DNA from: Aeromicrobium chenweiae
GTDB lineage: Bacteria; Actinomycetota; Actinomycetes; Propionibacteriales; Nocardioidaceae
Direction of reading: 5' to 3'
Assembly (NCBI RefSeq): GCF_003065605.1
Contig: NZ_CP026952.1
Span: forward strand, 1,674,001 to 1,738,000
DNA length: 64,000 bases
A program made the position numbers and the translations under genes. The notes beneath the pieces were generated by a model. The model was not told the origin of the DNA and ran no database searches. It worked only from the letters and a program-made list of their open reading frames with translations. Shown here in pieces: positions 29,529 to 39,813 of the stretch; the first letter of the stretch is position 1; the number at the start of each line of letters is the position of its first letter.

Positions 29529-30809
29529 GTGGTTGATGTCAAGGGGAGAGTCCGTCGCTGGGTCGGCCGCATGCTGGTCAAGCGCATCCAGAAGAACGGG
29601 ATCGACCTCAGTGCCTTGTCGTTCATCCCCGAGCTGACGAAGGTTCCGCTGCAACGGGACGTGATGGATCCGTTGCCGCAGCTCGCCGAGTGGCGCGCGA
29701 CGGAGCCGATGCGCAAGCTCGAGCTCCCCTTCACGTTCACGGCGTACCTCGTGACCGGCTACGACGAGGCGCGCACGGTCCTGACCGACCGCGACAGCTA
29801 CAGCAACGACATCCGTCACCTGTTCCACGGCGACGGGCCGGCGACCGCGGACGACATCGGCGGCCTCGGCTTCACCGACCCGCCGCTGCACACCCGGCTG
29901 CGCAAGATCGTGACGCCCGAGTTCACGATGCGTCGCCTGGCCCGGCTCGAGCCGATGATCACCGAGTTCGTGGACGCCCAGCTCGACGCGCTGGAGGCCG
30001 AGGGGCCCGGCGCCGACCTCTGCAAGGCCGTCGCGTTCCCGATCCCGTTCCAGACGATCTGTGCGCTGCTCGGCCTGGACTACGCCGACAGCCAGGCGTT
30101 CGCGAAGCTCGGCAGCGACCGGTTCGACGCGACCAACGGCGGTGCGGCGGCGTTCGGCGCGGTCTCCGACCAGCGCAAGTTCCTGTTCGAGGCGGTGGCC
30201 CGCCAGCGCAAGTCTCCCGGACCCGGCCTGCTGGGCCAGATCATCCGCGACGAGGGCGACACGATCTCCGACTTCGACCTCGCGGGGCTCGCCGACGGCG
30301 TCTTCACCGGCGGCTTCGAGACCACGGCCGGCATGATCGCGCTCGGCACGATCGTCCTGCTGCGCGACCCGGAGCACGCCGAGCTGATGCGCCGGGGCGA
30401 TCCGGCCGACGTGGACCGCATCGTCGAGGAGCTGCTGCGCTACCTCTCGGTCGTGCAGGTCGCGTTCCCGCGGTTCGCCAAGCGGGACATGGAGCTGTTC
30501 GGCACCCACGTCAAGGCCGGCGACGTCATCCTGACCTCGCTGGCCGGCGCCAACCGCGACCCGGGATCGGCGGGGGAGGACCCCGACGGGTTCGACCCGT
30601 TCCGTGCGCCGTCCAGCGGCCACCTCGCGTTCGGCCACGGCATCCACCGCTGCATCGGTGCCGAGCTGGCTCGCATGGAGCTGCGGATCGCGCTGCCGAA
30701 GCTGTTCCAGCGGTTCCCGGAGCTCTCGCTCGCGACGCCGCAGCACGAGCTCAGCTTCCGCCAGCTCTCGTTCGTCTACGGCGTCGACGAGCTCAAGGTC
30801 AACTTCTAG
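29529..30809 (+). CDS. Cytochrome P450
   Basis: 426 residues. The I-helix oxygen-binding motif GGFETTAG, the ExxR motif in EELLR, and the heme-ligand signature FGHGIHRCIGAEL (Cys at about 375) are all present. It is a soluble bacterial class I type needing ferredoxin and reductase partners, none of which is adjacent. The DPPLHTRLRKIVTPEF segment (C-helix) is normal. The substrate is unknown. It is followed after 21 nt by a membrane protein with its own promoter box. Confidence 0.93.
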   Translation: MVDVKGRVRRWVGRMLVKRIQKNGIDLSALSFIPELTKVPLQRDVMDPLPQLAEWRATEPMRKLELPFTFTAYLVTGYDEARTVLTDRDSYSNDIRHLFHGDGPATADDIGGLGFTDPPLHTRLRKIVTPEFTMRRLARLEPMITEFVDAQLDALEAEGPGADLCKAVAFPIPFQTICALLGLDYADSQAFAKLGSDRFDATNGGAAAFGAVSDQRKFLFEAVARQRKSPGPGLLGQIIRDEGDTISDFDLAGLADGVFTGGFETTAGMIALGTIVLLRDPEHAELMRRGDPADVDRIVEELLRYLSVVQVAFPRFAKRDMELFGTHVKAGDVILTSLAGANRDPGSAGEDPDGFDPFRAPSSGHLAFGHGIHRCIGAELARMELRIALPKLFQRFPELSLATPQHELSFRQLSFVYGVDELKVNF

Positions 30810-30818
30810 GTTTTCCCC

Positions 30819-30824
30819 TAGGGT
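30819..30824 (+). promoter_or_regulatory. -10 box of membrane protein gene
   Basis: TAGGGT, 6 nt before the ATG at 30831. Confidence 0.5.
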
Positions 30825-30830
30825 GTCGCC

Positions 30831-31820
30831 ATGACCGCGCCCGCCGACACGCGTGCCCGTATCGAGGCGTGGTTCGACGACCACGGCCTGCCGTACTTCA
30901 CCGGGGATCACGCAGACACCGTCGAGGGCTGGCTGTCGAGCAAGCGCATCGTGGCGGCCCTCGTGCTGATCATCGCCGTGTCGATCGCCGCCGGCGTCGC
31001 GGTGGGCGCGGTGTGGGCCGAACAGGGCTCGGTCGGGACGTTTGTCGGCGTGGTGGTGTTCCTCGCGCTGCTCGGCCTGTTCGCCGGGCGGCTGCTCCGC
31101 ATGGGGACGATGCTGCGGTGGGCGGCACGCCGGACCTTCGGCTCTCTCGGCCTGATGTTCCCCCTGCTGACGCGGGCGCTGCCGCTCCTGCTGCTGGCCG
31201 TGACGTTCCTGTTCATCAACGCCGAGGTGTGGCAGGTCGCGGCCCTGATGTCGCGGCACGTCCTGTGGCTGGCGGTCCTGTTCTTCGCGGCCATCGCGGT
31301 CGTGTTCCTGCTCGCCCGGCTGCCCGAGGAGGTGCGTCAGGTCGAACGCGACGTCGTCGGCCCACGGGTCGCCGAGCGCTGCGTGGGCACGCCCGCCGAG
31401 GACGCCGCCCGATCGGTCACCACGGAGCCTGCGGACCTGCCGCGCTTCGCCCGGGCCAACCTCGTGCTGGTGCTGCTGTTCAACCAGGCCATCCAGGTGC
31501 TGCTGCTGACCCTCGGCCTGTTCGCGTTCTTCGTGGTGTTCGGGTCGCTGACGATCCCCGACGGGACCGTGGAGGCATGGACGGGGGAGGGCGTGACCAC
31601 GCTGCCGTCGTCCCTCGGCCAGCACATCCCGCTCACGAACGAGCTGTTCCAGGTGGCGGTGTTCCTCGCGGCGTTCTCCGGCCTGTACTTCACCGTGTAT
31701 GCCGTGACCGACGAGACGTACCGCTCCCAGTTCTTCGCCGGCCTGTCCGCCGAGCTCGAGCAGGCCGTCGCCGTCAACGCGGTGTACGTCTCCCTGCCGC
31801 ACGAGATGAGCCCCCACTAG
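30831..31820 (+). CDS. Hypothetical polytopic membrane protein
   Basis: 329 residues. The soluble head of about 38 residues begins ADTRARIEAWFDDHGLPYF. At least six hydrophobic segments follow, including VAALVLIIAVSIAAGVAV, TFVGVVVFLALLGLF, LPLLLLAVTFLFI, VLWLAVLFFAAIAVVFLLA, VLLLTLGLFAFFVVFGSL and VAVFLAAFSGLYFTVYAV. A charged cytoplasmic loop sits between the fourth and fifth. I do not recognise a named family with confidence. Confidence 0.75.
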   Translation: MTAPADTRARIEAWFDDHGLPYFTGDHADTVEGWLSSKRIVAALVLIIAVSIAAGVAVGAVWAEQGSVGTFVGVVVFLALLGLFAGRLLRMGTMLRWAARRTFGSLGLMFPLLTRALPLLLLAVTFLFINAEVWQVAALMSRHVLWLAVLFFAAIAVVFLLARLPEEVRQVERDVVGPRVAERCVGTPAEDAARSVTTEPADLPRFARANLVLVLLFNQAIQVLLLTLGLFAFFVVFGSLTIPDGTVEAWTGEGVTTLPSSLGQHIPLTNELFQVAVFLAAFSGLYFTVYAVTDETYRSQFFAGLSAELEQAVAVNAVYVSLPHEMSPH

Positions 31821-31840
31821 AACACCTGTTCGACTCGGCG

Positions 31841-31846
31841 TACTCT
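31841..31846 (+). promoter_or_regulatory. -10 box of 93-residue hypothetical gene
   Basis: TACTCT, 6 nt before the GTG at 31853. Confidence 0.45.
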
Positions 31847-31852
31847 GGGGGA

Positions 31853-32134
31853 GTGAATCCGAACGGGACGAGGAACGGCAGGCCGCTCGCGGCCGGCGAC
31901 CCGTACGCGGTCCCGGTGCCGCAGCCGCCGCCGGTCTATCACGTGTGGGTCAACCTCTCGAACCTCACGACGCAGATCGCGCAGGAGTACCCGGGCCTCG
32001 TGCTCGGCTGGCGTCGTTCGTCGGACGGCTACGAGGCGCAGGTCGTCTACATCATCCCGGGCAAGACGCAGCGGCACAGTGACGCCTCGCAGATCGCCTG
32101 GCTGCCGGCCAGCAAGCTCAAGCCCCGGGAGTGA
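31853..32134 (+). CDS. Hypothetical conserved protein, 93 residues
   Basis: GTG start; 93 residues. After a Pro-rich head (PYAVPVPQPPPVYHVW) there is a small mixed fold ending with DASQIAWLPASKLKPRE. No membrane segment, signal peptide or catalytic motif is evident. Codon use is like core genes, which supports it being real. The function is unknown. Confidence 0.65.
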   Translation: MNPNGTRNGRPLAAGDPYAVPVPQPPPVYHVWVNLSNLTTQIAQEYPGLVLGWRRSSDGYEAQVVYIIPGKTQRHSDASQIAWLPASKLKPRE

Positions 32135-32157
32135 CCGCGGCTGTCGGGCGTACGTCC

Positions 32158-32163
32158 TACGGT
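32158..32163 (+). promoter_or_regulatory. -10 box of SRPBCC-like gene
   Basis: TACGGT, 6 nt before the ATG at 32170; it decides this start over the upstream in-frame codon at 32131. Confidence 0.5.
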
Positions 32164-32169
32164 GAGGTC

Positions 32170-32589
32170 ATGACCCTCAGCACGTACGAGTCCCGGCACA
32201 TCGCGAGGACGATCGCCCGCGACGCGGCCAGCGTCTACGCGTACGCCTCCGACCCGCGGAACCTGCCCGCCTGGGCGGCCGGGCTCAGCACGACGATCTC
32301 GCTGGTCGAGGGCGAGTGGGTCGCGGAGTCCGACCTCGGACGCATCACCGTCGAGCTCGCCCCGGACAACTCGTTCGGCGTGCTCGACCACACCGTCACG
32401 CTGCCGGACGGCACCCGCGTCCACAACCCGCTGCGGGTCGTGCCGAACGGCGACGGCTGCGACGTCGTCTTCAGCCTGTTCCGGCTGCCCGGCGTAGACG
32501 ATGCGGCGTTCGAGGCCGACGCGGCCGCCGTCGCCGCCGACCTGGAGACGCTCAGGACCGTGCTGGAAGCCGCTTCAGCAGCAGGATGA
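32170..32589 (+). CDS. SRPBCC (START-like) family protein
   Basis: 139 residues. The opening pattern, HIARTIARDAASVYAYASDP then NLPAWAAGL, is the first strand and helices of small START-like/polyketide-cyclase folds, and the end is a long helix (AVAADLETLRTVLE) as expected for the closing helix. These proteins bind a hydrophobic ligand in a cavity; no ligand can be named. It ends 16 nt before the 50-bp repeat. Confidence 0.65.
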   Translation: MTLSTYESRHIARTIARDAASVYAYASDPRNLPAWAAGLSTTISLVEGEWVAESDLGRITVELAPDNSFGVLDHTVTLPDGTRVHNPLRVVPNGDGCDVVFSLFRLPGVDDAAFEADAAAVAADLETLRTVLEAASAAG

Positions 32590-32604
32590 CCCCCCACCCC
32601 GATG

Positions 32605-32654
32605 TGCGGACGTCTGCACCGAATGGGGCCGTCAGAACCGTGCAGGGCTCCGCA
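32605..32654. repeat. 50-bp inverted repeat, copy 2
   Basis: Arms TGCGGACGTCTGCAC (32605-32619) and GTGCAGGGCTCCGCA (32640-32654), imperfectly complementary. Length, spacing and flanks (GAT before, ATCTGGGC after) match the element at 22221-22270. It ends 21 bp before the duplicated DUF202 segment. Confidence 0.8.
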
Positions 32655-32675
32655 AATCTGGGCGGGACCCCTCGC

Positions 32676-32926
32676 GCGGCGAACAGGTGGATCGCCTCGA
32701 GCACCGCTGCCAGCGCGGTCGTGAGGGCCAGGACGAAGGTAGGGCCGCCGATCGCGCGGTACACGCGGTAGTACTGGTCGTCGTCGTAGCGGCGCCAGCC
32801 TTCGATCACCACCCAGACCGAGAGCAGCCCCAGGGGGATCAGCGGCAGGAGTGCGGCGGGTCCGAGCACGGACCAGGTGTGCTTAGCCGTCGCGGCCACG
32901 ACCGCGAACAGGGCCAGCGCGGTGCG
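32676..32926 (-). pseudogene. Truncated duplicate of the DUF202 gene
   Basis: A 251-bp segment matching 33248-33498 with only three mismatches. It carries the last ~83 codons of the DUF202 membrane protein but lacks the N-terminus, the normal stop codon and any start site, so the frame runs on into unrelated sequence. It is read here as a non-functional duplicate of the 3' part of the gene. Confidence 0.9.
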
Positions 32927-32960
32927 GTCCCTGTCGGGCCGTTCCCGATAAGCTCAACTG

Positions 32961-33170
32961 ATGACCTCTGGGCGAAGCCGAGTCAACCAGGCTGTTCTGC
33001 GCACACAAACAGTGACGGGCGGATTCTTCTGTGTGGGCCTCCTGGTCCTCGCCATTGTGAGCGCCGCGGACGGAGAGCGCATCATCACCGTTGTCAGTCT
33101 GGTGGGAGCAGTCGGAGCGGCGTTCCTGGTGAGATACTCACTGCGGGTGGCGCGCGATTCTTCTGACTGA
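32961..33170 (+). CDS. Small two-helix membrane protein within the duplicated DUF202 region
   Basis: 69 residues with two hydrophobic stretches (TGGFFCVGLLVLAIVSAA and ITVVSLVGAVGAAFLV) separated by a short DGER turn and flanked by basic residues, as expected of a helical hairpin in the membrane. GC is lower than in its surroundings, and the orientation is opposite to the flanking DUF202 copies. No clear ribosome binding site is seen. It looks like inserted DNA. The function is unknown. Confidence 0.5.
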   Translation: MTSGRSRVNQAVLRTQTVTGGFFCVGLLVLAIVSAADGERIITVVSLVGAVGAAFLVRYSLRVARDSSD

Positions 33171-33243
33171 AGTGTTCGCCTGGGGGGGATCCGCGTGTCC
33201 TCACAGCGTCAGAAGGTGATGTCATCGGGGTCGAGGTCGACCC

Positions 33244-33576
33244 TCAGGCGGCGAACAGGTGGATCGCCTCGAGCACCGCTGCCAGCGCGGTCGTGAGGGC
33301 CAGGACGAAGGTAGGGCCGCCGATCGCGCGGTACACGCGGTAGTAGCGGTCGTCGTCGTAGCGGCGCCAGCCTTCGATCACCACCCAGACCGAGAGCAGC
33401 CCCAGGGGGATCAGCGGCAGGAGTGCGGCGGGTCCGAGCACGGACCAGGTGTGCTTGGCCGTCGCGGCCACGACCGCGAACAGGGCCAGCGCGGTGCGCT
33501 CCCACGCGAGTGTCGTCCGCTCGTCGCTCGGCACCGGGGCATCGGACCGGCCGTCGGCGGGTCGCGGCATGCTCAT
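33244..33576 (-). CDS. DUF202 (YidH-like) membrane protein
   Basis: 110 residues. The DUF202 signature ERTTLAWERTALALFAVV leads into the first of three membrane helices; a basic loop (GWRRYDDDRYYRVYR) separates the second and third. It starts 10 nt after the stop of another DUF202 protein, the usual paired arrangement. A start at Met 3 is possible. Function of the family is not established. Its 3' 251 bp are duplicated at 32676-32926. Confidence 0.85.
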   Translation of the reverse strand: MSMPRPADGRSDAPVPSDERTTLAWERTALALFAVVAATAKHTWSVLGPAALLPLIPLGLLSVWVVIEGWRRYDDDRYYRVYRAIGGPTFVLALTTALAAVLEAIHLFAA

Positions 33577-33586
33577 GGCCTCGTCC

Positions 33587-33949
33587 TCACAGCCACGCGA
33601 TGATCAAGATGGCGGAGATGCCGACGAGGGCCAGCACGAGCAGCGCCCCGAAACCGATCGGTGGCATCGGCTCGCGGCGACGCATCGAGCGTTCGACGAG
33701 TCCCCACCGGACCCAGGAGACCAGCGCGGTGACGACCGCGAGGATCAGCAGGGTCATCGCGATGGCCTTCTGCTGCTGCGACGAGATCGACAGGTCGACC
33801 ACGTCGAGCGCGACCCCGGCGGCGAGGAGGGCGAGCGCGGTGCGGACCCAGGTCAGGAAGGTGCGCTCGTTGGCCAGGCTGGAGCTGTAGTCGGGGTCGT
33901 CGCCCTGGCCGTAGACCCAGTGAGGTCGGCGGTGCCTTCTCTCACGCAT
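33587..33949 (-). CDS. DUF202 (YidH-like) membrane protein, first of a pair
   Basis: 120 residues. It has the signature SLANERTFLTWVRTALALLA and three hydrophobic segments, with a basic loop RWGLVERSMRRREP before the last. It forms a two-gene operon with the DUF202 gene downstream. A GACACT hexamer lies 6 nt before the ATG. Confidence 0.85.
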   Translation of the reverse strand: MRERRHRRPHWVYGQGDDPDYSSSLANERTFLTWVRTALALLAAGVALDVVDLSISSQQQKAIAMTLLILAVVTALVSWVRWGLVERSMRRREPMPPIGFGALLVLALVGISAILIIAWL

Positions 33950-34005
33950 CCGTCCAGTGTCACCCAGGCGGCAGCGTCAGGCCCGGGGCGAATGGCCCGG
34001 CCGGC

Positions 34006-34124
34006 GATGAGGGTTTCCGGCAGCCCCAGCAGCCCCTAACCCTCATCTTCCGTCCGCCCCGGCGGGGAAGATGAGGATTTCCGGTAGCCCCAGCAGCCCC
34101 TAACCCTCATCGTCGGTCCGCCCC
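34006..34124. repeat. Tandem stem-loop repeat, 64-bp period
   Basis: Two 55-bp units (34006-34060 and 34070-34124) separated by 9 bp. The first unit has the perfect inverted pair GATGAGGGTT / AACCCTCATC; a second pair, CATCTTCC / GGAAGATG, bridges the two units. RNA or single strands could therefore fold into alternating hairpins, as in REP/BIME-like elements. The rest of the 324-nt gap (33950-34273) shows only the 39-nt gene remnant described next. Confidence 0.85.
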
Positions 34125-34139
34125 CGGGGCAGCGGCGGG

Positions 34140-34178
34140 TCACCAGCCGCGGGCGCGCCACTCGGCGAGGTGGGCGTG
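34140..34178 (-). pseudogene. Remnant 1 of an MBL-fold hydrolase 3' end
   Basis: Translates as HAHLAEWRARGW followed by a stop, nearly the same as the C-terminus [10 protein letters not shown] of the intact hydrolase at 35158-35814. The shared DNA core is ACCAGCCGCG-N2-CGCGCCAC. Nothing upstream resembles the rest of the gene. Confidence 0.6.
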
Positions 34179-34273
34179 CGCCTGAGAATCTGCGGCCCCT
34201 GTGGCCATGGCAACATGCGGATGTTGACCCGAACCGCCACTACAACGGACCTCGGCCACAAGGAGAGTGAAGA

Positions 34274-34726
34274 ATGGGCAGAATGCGGATACCTGGCAGA
34301 ACCACCAGCCGCCTGATGTCGGGTCTGGCGGGGCGTGAAGTCGTCCTCATCGAGGGCCTGGAGGTCTCGCCTGGTGCGCAGTTCAAAATCACTTTCATCT
34401 CGTGGAGCGACAAGCGAAGACAAGGTATTTGGTTTGGCACTGAGGGTTTGCTGGAATTCCCAGACACAGGTCTGACTTCGCCTCAGATGACTTTGTGGAC
34501 CGATACCGCTCCGGCGGAGTTTCAGATAGACGTGTTGGAGACCGATGGGCTTCTGCGCTTCTACAACATCTGGGATGAGGGCGAGGGCAGAGGGTCAGAA
34601 TCGCTGGTCGACTATTCCGGGATGGTCGTCGATCACGATGGCGGTGTAGCAACGTACCGGTGCCAGGACTTTGGTCGAGAACCGCACTTCTCCTCGCTTG
34701 CGTTCACCATGGAGTCTCTACGCTGA
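34274..34726 (+). CDS. Hypothetical protein in an inserted segment
   Basis: 150 residues, soluble and mainly beta-like in composition (EVVLIEGLEVSPGAQFKITF, TPAEFQIDV style strands), without signal peptide or membrane helix. A good AAGGAGA Shine-Dalgarno lies 8-9 nt before the ATG, unlike the leaderless host genes nearby, and GC is lower than in its neighbours. It lies between two remnants of the MBL hydrolase 3' end, on the opposite strand. I do not recognise it; it is probably acquired. Confidence 0.6.
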   Translation: MGRMRIPGRTTSRLMSGLAGREVVLIEGLEVSPGAQFKITFISWSDKRRQGIWFGTEGLLEFPDTGLTSPQMTLWTDTAPAEFQIDVLETDGLLRFYNIWDEGEGRGSESLVDYSGMVVDHDGGVATYRCQDFGREPHFSSLAFTMESLR

Positions 34727-34901
34727 CTCGGCAGGCGGTCGTCGTGTCCGTCACGTCCGTTCGCTGACTGCCGCCAGAACGAACTCTTCGTCAGAAGACT
34801 GTGTTCTGAGCCATCGGCGATAGCAGCGGGATAACCTCAACCGCCGACGGCAAGACCACCCTGCTCAACTCCTCACGTCGTCGATTGGCGTTGAACGACG
34901 G
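34727..34901. other. Intergenic, no gene supported
   Basis: Lower-GC sequence between the inserted gene and the second hydrolase remnant. No convincing ORF, repeat or terminator was identified. Confidence 0.35.
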
Positions 34902-34985
34902 CTACCAGCCGCGCTCGCGCCACTCCTGCAGGTGCGGGCGCTCGGCGCCGAGGGTGGTGTCGTGGCCGTGGCCGGGGTGGACGTC
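34902..34985 (-). pseudogene. Remnant 2 of an MBL-fold hydrolase 3' end
   Basis: 27 codons plus stop. They contain PGHGHDTTLGAERPHLQEW, colinear with the C-terminus of the intact gene at 35158-35814 but one codon shorter and not identical. It resembles the C-termini of other actinobacterial homologues. Similarity ends abruptly at 34985. Confidence 0.75.
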
Positions 34986-35022
34986 TCTTACCCCCGTGTG
35001 AGCCGCGAACGATGATGCTGTC

Positions 35023-35154
35023 ATGAAGGCTCGGTGGTGGCGGGGGACTGCGCTGGCGTTCGCCTTGCTCGTACTGCTGGTGATGGCGGGCTTAGCATTC
35101 GCGCTGTACGCCGCGTGGTGGGCGTTCTGGAACCTGATGCCACGCGGCGCTTGA
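35023..35154 (+). CDS. 43-residue single-pass membrane peptide
   Basis: Begins MKARWWRG, continues as one hydrophobic helix (ALAFALLVLLVMAGLAFALY) and ends with a Trp-rich AAWWAFWNLMPRGA. The basic head followed by a helix and aromatic tail is typical of small membrane peptides. It fills the gap between remnant 2 and the intact MBL gene, on the opposite strand. No Shine-Dalgarno is obvious. Whether it is translated is open. Confidence 0.4.
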   Translation: MKARWWRGTALAFALLVLLVMAGLAFALYAAWWAFWNLMPRGA

Positions 35155-35157
35155 GGC

Positions 35158-35814
35158 TTACCAGCCGCGAGCGCGCCACGCCGCGAGATTTGGCCTCTCG
35201 TCTCCAAGGCGTATGAGATCGTGGCCGTGGCCGGGGTAGACGTGGGTGTCGTCGGGGTAGGCGCCGAAGATCTTGGTCTCGACCTCGTCGATCAGCGTCG
35301 TGAAGTCCTCGGGCGCCCAGGTCTTGCCGACCCCGCCCGGGAAGAGGGAGTCACCGGTGAACAGGTGCACGATGCCGTCCGGGTCGTCGTACGCCAGGAC
35401 GATCGAGCCGGGGGTGTGGCCGGCGACCTCGATGACCTCGAGCTCGCAGGAGCCGACCCGGACGCGCGCGCCCGTCTGGACGCGGACGTCGACGGGCACG
35501 GGGAGCTCGTCGGCGTCGCGCTCGCCGGCGACGGTCTCGGCGCCGGTGCGCTCGACGATCGTGGCCAGGGCCTGCCAGTGGTCGCCGTGCCGGTGGGTGG
35601 TGACGACCCGGGCCAGTCCGTCCGCGCCGATGAGCTCGAGCAGGCGCTCGTACTCGGCCGCAGCGTCGATGAGGACCTGCTCGCCGGTCAGGTTGCAGCG
35701 CAGCAGGTAGGCGTTGTTGTTCATCTCGCCGACCGCGATCTTGGTGATCATCAGGTCTCCCGCGACCTGCACGTCGGCGGGACCGCCGACCTCGACTTCT
35801 CCGGTGTACGTCAT
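35158..35814 (-). CDS. MBL-fold metallo-hydrolase, glyoxalase II-like
   Basis: 218 residues. Metal ligands of the metallo-beta-lactamase fold are present: THRHGDHW (H74, H76, D78, H79), AGHTPGS (His), FTGDSLF (Asp) and YPGHGHD (His). The sequence class is that of YcbL/glyoxalase II-like thioester hydrolases; the substrate is not known. A CAGGCT hexamer 6 nt before the ATG at 35814 suggests a leaderless start. It is divergent from uvrA. Two partial copies of its 3' end lie downstream. Confidence 0.88.
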   Translation of the reverse strand: MTYTGEVEVGGPADVQVAGDLMITKIAVGEMNNNAYLLRCNLTGEQVLIDAAAEYERLLELIGADGLARVVTTHRHGDHWQALATIVERTGAETVAGERDADELPVPVDVRVQTGARVRVGSCELEVIEVAGHTPGSIVLAYDDPDGIVHLFTGDSLFPGGVGKTWAPEDFTTLIDEVETKIFGAYPDDTHVYPGHGHDLIRLGDERPNLAAWRARGW

Positions 35815-35912
35815 GGGGCCAGCCTGCCAGATCGTCCGCCCCGCCAGGGGTGTGACCAGTGCGACCCCGGTCCTCGGAAGGAAACTGTCGGACCCCGTCG
35901 TTACGATGACAA

Positions 35913-35928
35913 GGGCAGAATTCTGCCC
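35913..35928. promoter_or_regulatory. 16-bp perfect palindrome upstream of uvrA
   Basis: GGGCAGAATTCTGCCC, 27 nt before the uvrA GTG and just after a TACGAT hexamer (35902-35907) that could be a -10 box. The position near the transcription start suits a repressor site. It does not match the actinobacterial LexA box (CGAAC-N4-GTTCG). Confidence 0.5.
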
Positions 35929-35955
35929 GCAACCACGACCTCTACAGGGGAACCA

Positions 35956-38814
<2,859 letters not shown>

Positions 38815-38821
38815 CTCCCGG

Positions 38822-38827
38822 TAGATT
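38822..38827 (+). promoter_or_regulatory. -10 box of DUF808 gene
   Basis: TAGATT, 6 nt before the ATG at 38834. Confidence 0.5.
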
Positions 38828-38833
38828 GGGTCC

Positions 38834-39784
38834 ATGGCCGGCGGACTCTTTGCACTGCTCGACGACGTTGCTGCGATCGCACGGATCGCGGCGGCGTCGG
38901 TGGACGACGTCGGCGCTGCCGCCGGACGCGCCAGCGTCAAGGCCGCCGGTGTCGTCGTCGACGACACCGCGGTCACCCCGCAGTACGTCCAGGGGGTCGC
39001 GGCCAAGCGCGAGCTGCCGATCATCAAGAAGATCGCGGTCGGGTCGCTGCGCAACAAGCTGCTGTTCATCCTGCCCGCGGCGCTGCTGCTGAGCCAGTTC
39101 CTGCCGTGGCTGCTGACGCCCCTGCTGATGGTGGGCGGCACGTACCTGTGCTTCGAGGGCGCCGAGAAGATCTGGGAGCGGGTCAGCGGCCACCACGAGA
39201 AGACCGAGGAGCCGGTCGCCCAGCTGGACGCCGAGCACGAGGCCACGATGGTGTCCGGCGCGATCCGCACGGACTTCATCCTGTCCGGCGAGATCATGGT
39301 CATCGCCCTCAACGAGGTCACCGACGAGCCGTTCCTCGCCCGCGCGATCATCCTGGTCGTGGTCGCGATCGCGATCACCCTGCTCGTCTACGGCGTCGTC
39401 GCCCTGATCGTCAAGATGGACGACGTCGGCCTCCACCTGACCCAGCGGTCCGCGAAGGCCGTGCAGAAGATCGGCCACGGACTGGTGAAGTTCATGCCGG
39501 TGCTGCTGGCGATCATCTCCACCGTCGGCATCGCCGCGATGATCTGGGTCGGCGGACACATCATCCTCGTCGGCGTCGACGACCTGGGCTTCCACCCGCC
39601 GTACGACTTCGTGCACCACCTCGAGGAGGACGTGCACCACGCGCTCGGCTCGATCGGCGCGGTCGCCGGCTGGCTCACCAACACCGTCGCGTCCGCCCTG
39701 ATCGGCCTCGTCTGGGGCGCGATCGTCGTCGCGATCTGGCACGTCGTTCCGCGTCCGGGAAAGCACGCGACCGACCACGCCTGA
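38834..39784 (+). CDS. DUF808 (YedI-like) membrane protein
   Basis: 316 residues. It begins MAGGLFALLDDVAAIARIAA and has the DDTAVTPQYVQG segment typical of the family. Several membrane helices follow (LLFILPAALLLSQFLPWLLT, AIILVVVAIAITLLVYGVVA, VLLAIISTVGIAAMIWVGG, ALIGLVWGAIVVAIW), with His-rich loops between. Function of the family is not known. It is located between uvrA and uvrC with its own promoter box, so it is not necessarily linked to repair. Confidence 0.88.
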   Translation: MAGGLFALLDDVAAIARIAAASVDDVGAAAGRASVKAAGVVVDDTAVTPQYVQGVAAKRELPIIKKIAVGSLRNKLLFILPAALLLSQFLPWLLTPLLMVGGTYLCFEGAEKIWERVSGHHEKTEEPVAQLDAEHEATMVSGAIRTDFILSGEIMVIALNEVTDEPFLARAIILVVVAIAITLLVYGVVALIVKMDDVGLHLTQRSAKAVQKIGHGLVKFMPVLLAIISTVGIAAMIWVGGHIILVGVDDLGFHPPYDFVHHLEEDVHHALGSIGAVAGWLTNTVASALIGLVWGAIVVAIWHVVPRPGKHATDHA

Positions 39785-39801
39785 CTGTCACCACCGGGCC
39801 G

Positions 39802-39807
39802 TAGGCT
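39802..39807 (+). promoter_or_regulatory. -10 box of uvrC
   Basis: TAGGCT, 6 nt before the GTG at 39814. Confidence 0.55.
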
Positions 39808-39813
39808 TGGGGC

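Noticed and set aside
32552..32899. A second functional DUF202 gene
   Set aside because: It lacks the N-terminal signature and the normal stop and is nearly identical to the 3' part of the intact gene, so it is called a pseudogene fragment.
34006..34124. Possible CRISPR array
   Set aside because: Only two units, with 9-bp spacing and internal inverted repeats; no cas genes nearby.
35913..35928. SOS (LexA) box at uvrA
   Set aside because: The palindrome GGGCAGAATTCTGCCC does not match the actinobacterial CGAAC-N4-GTTCG pattern.
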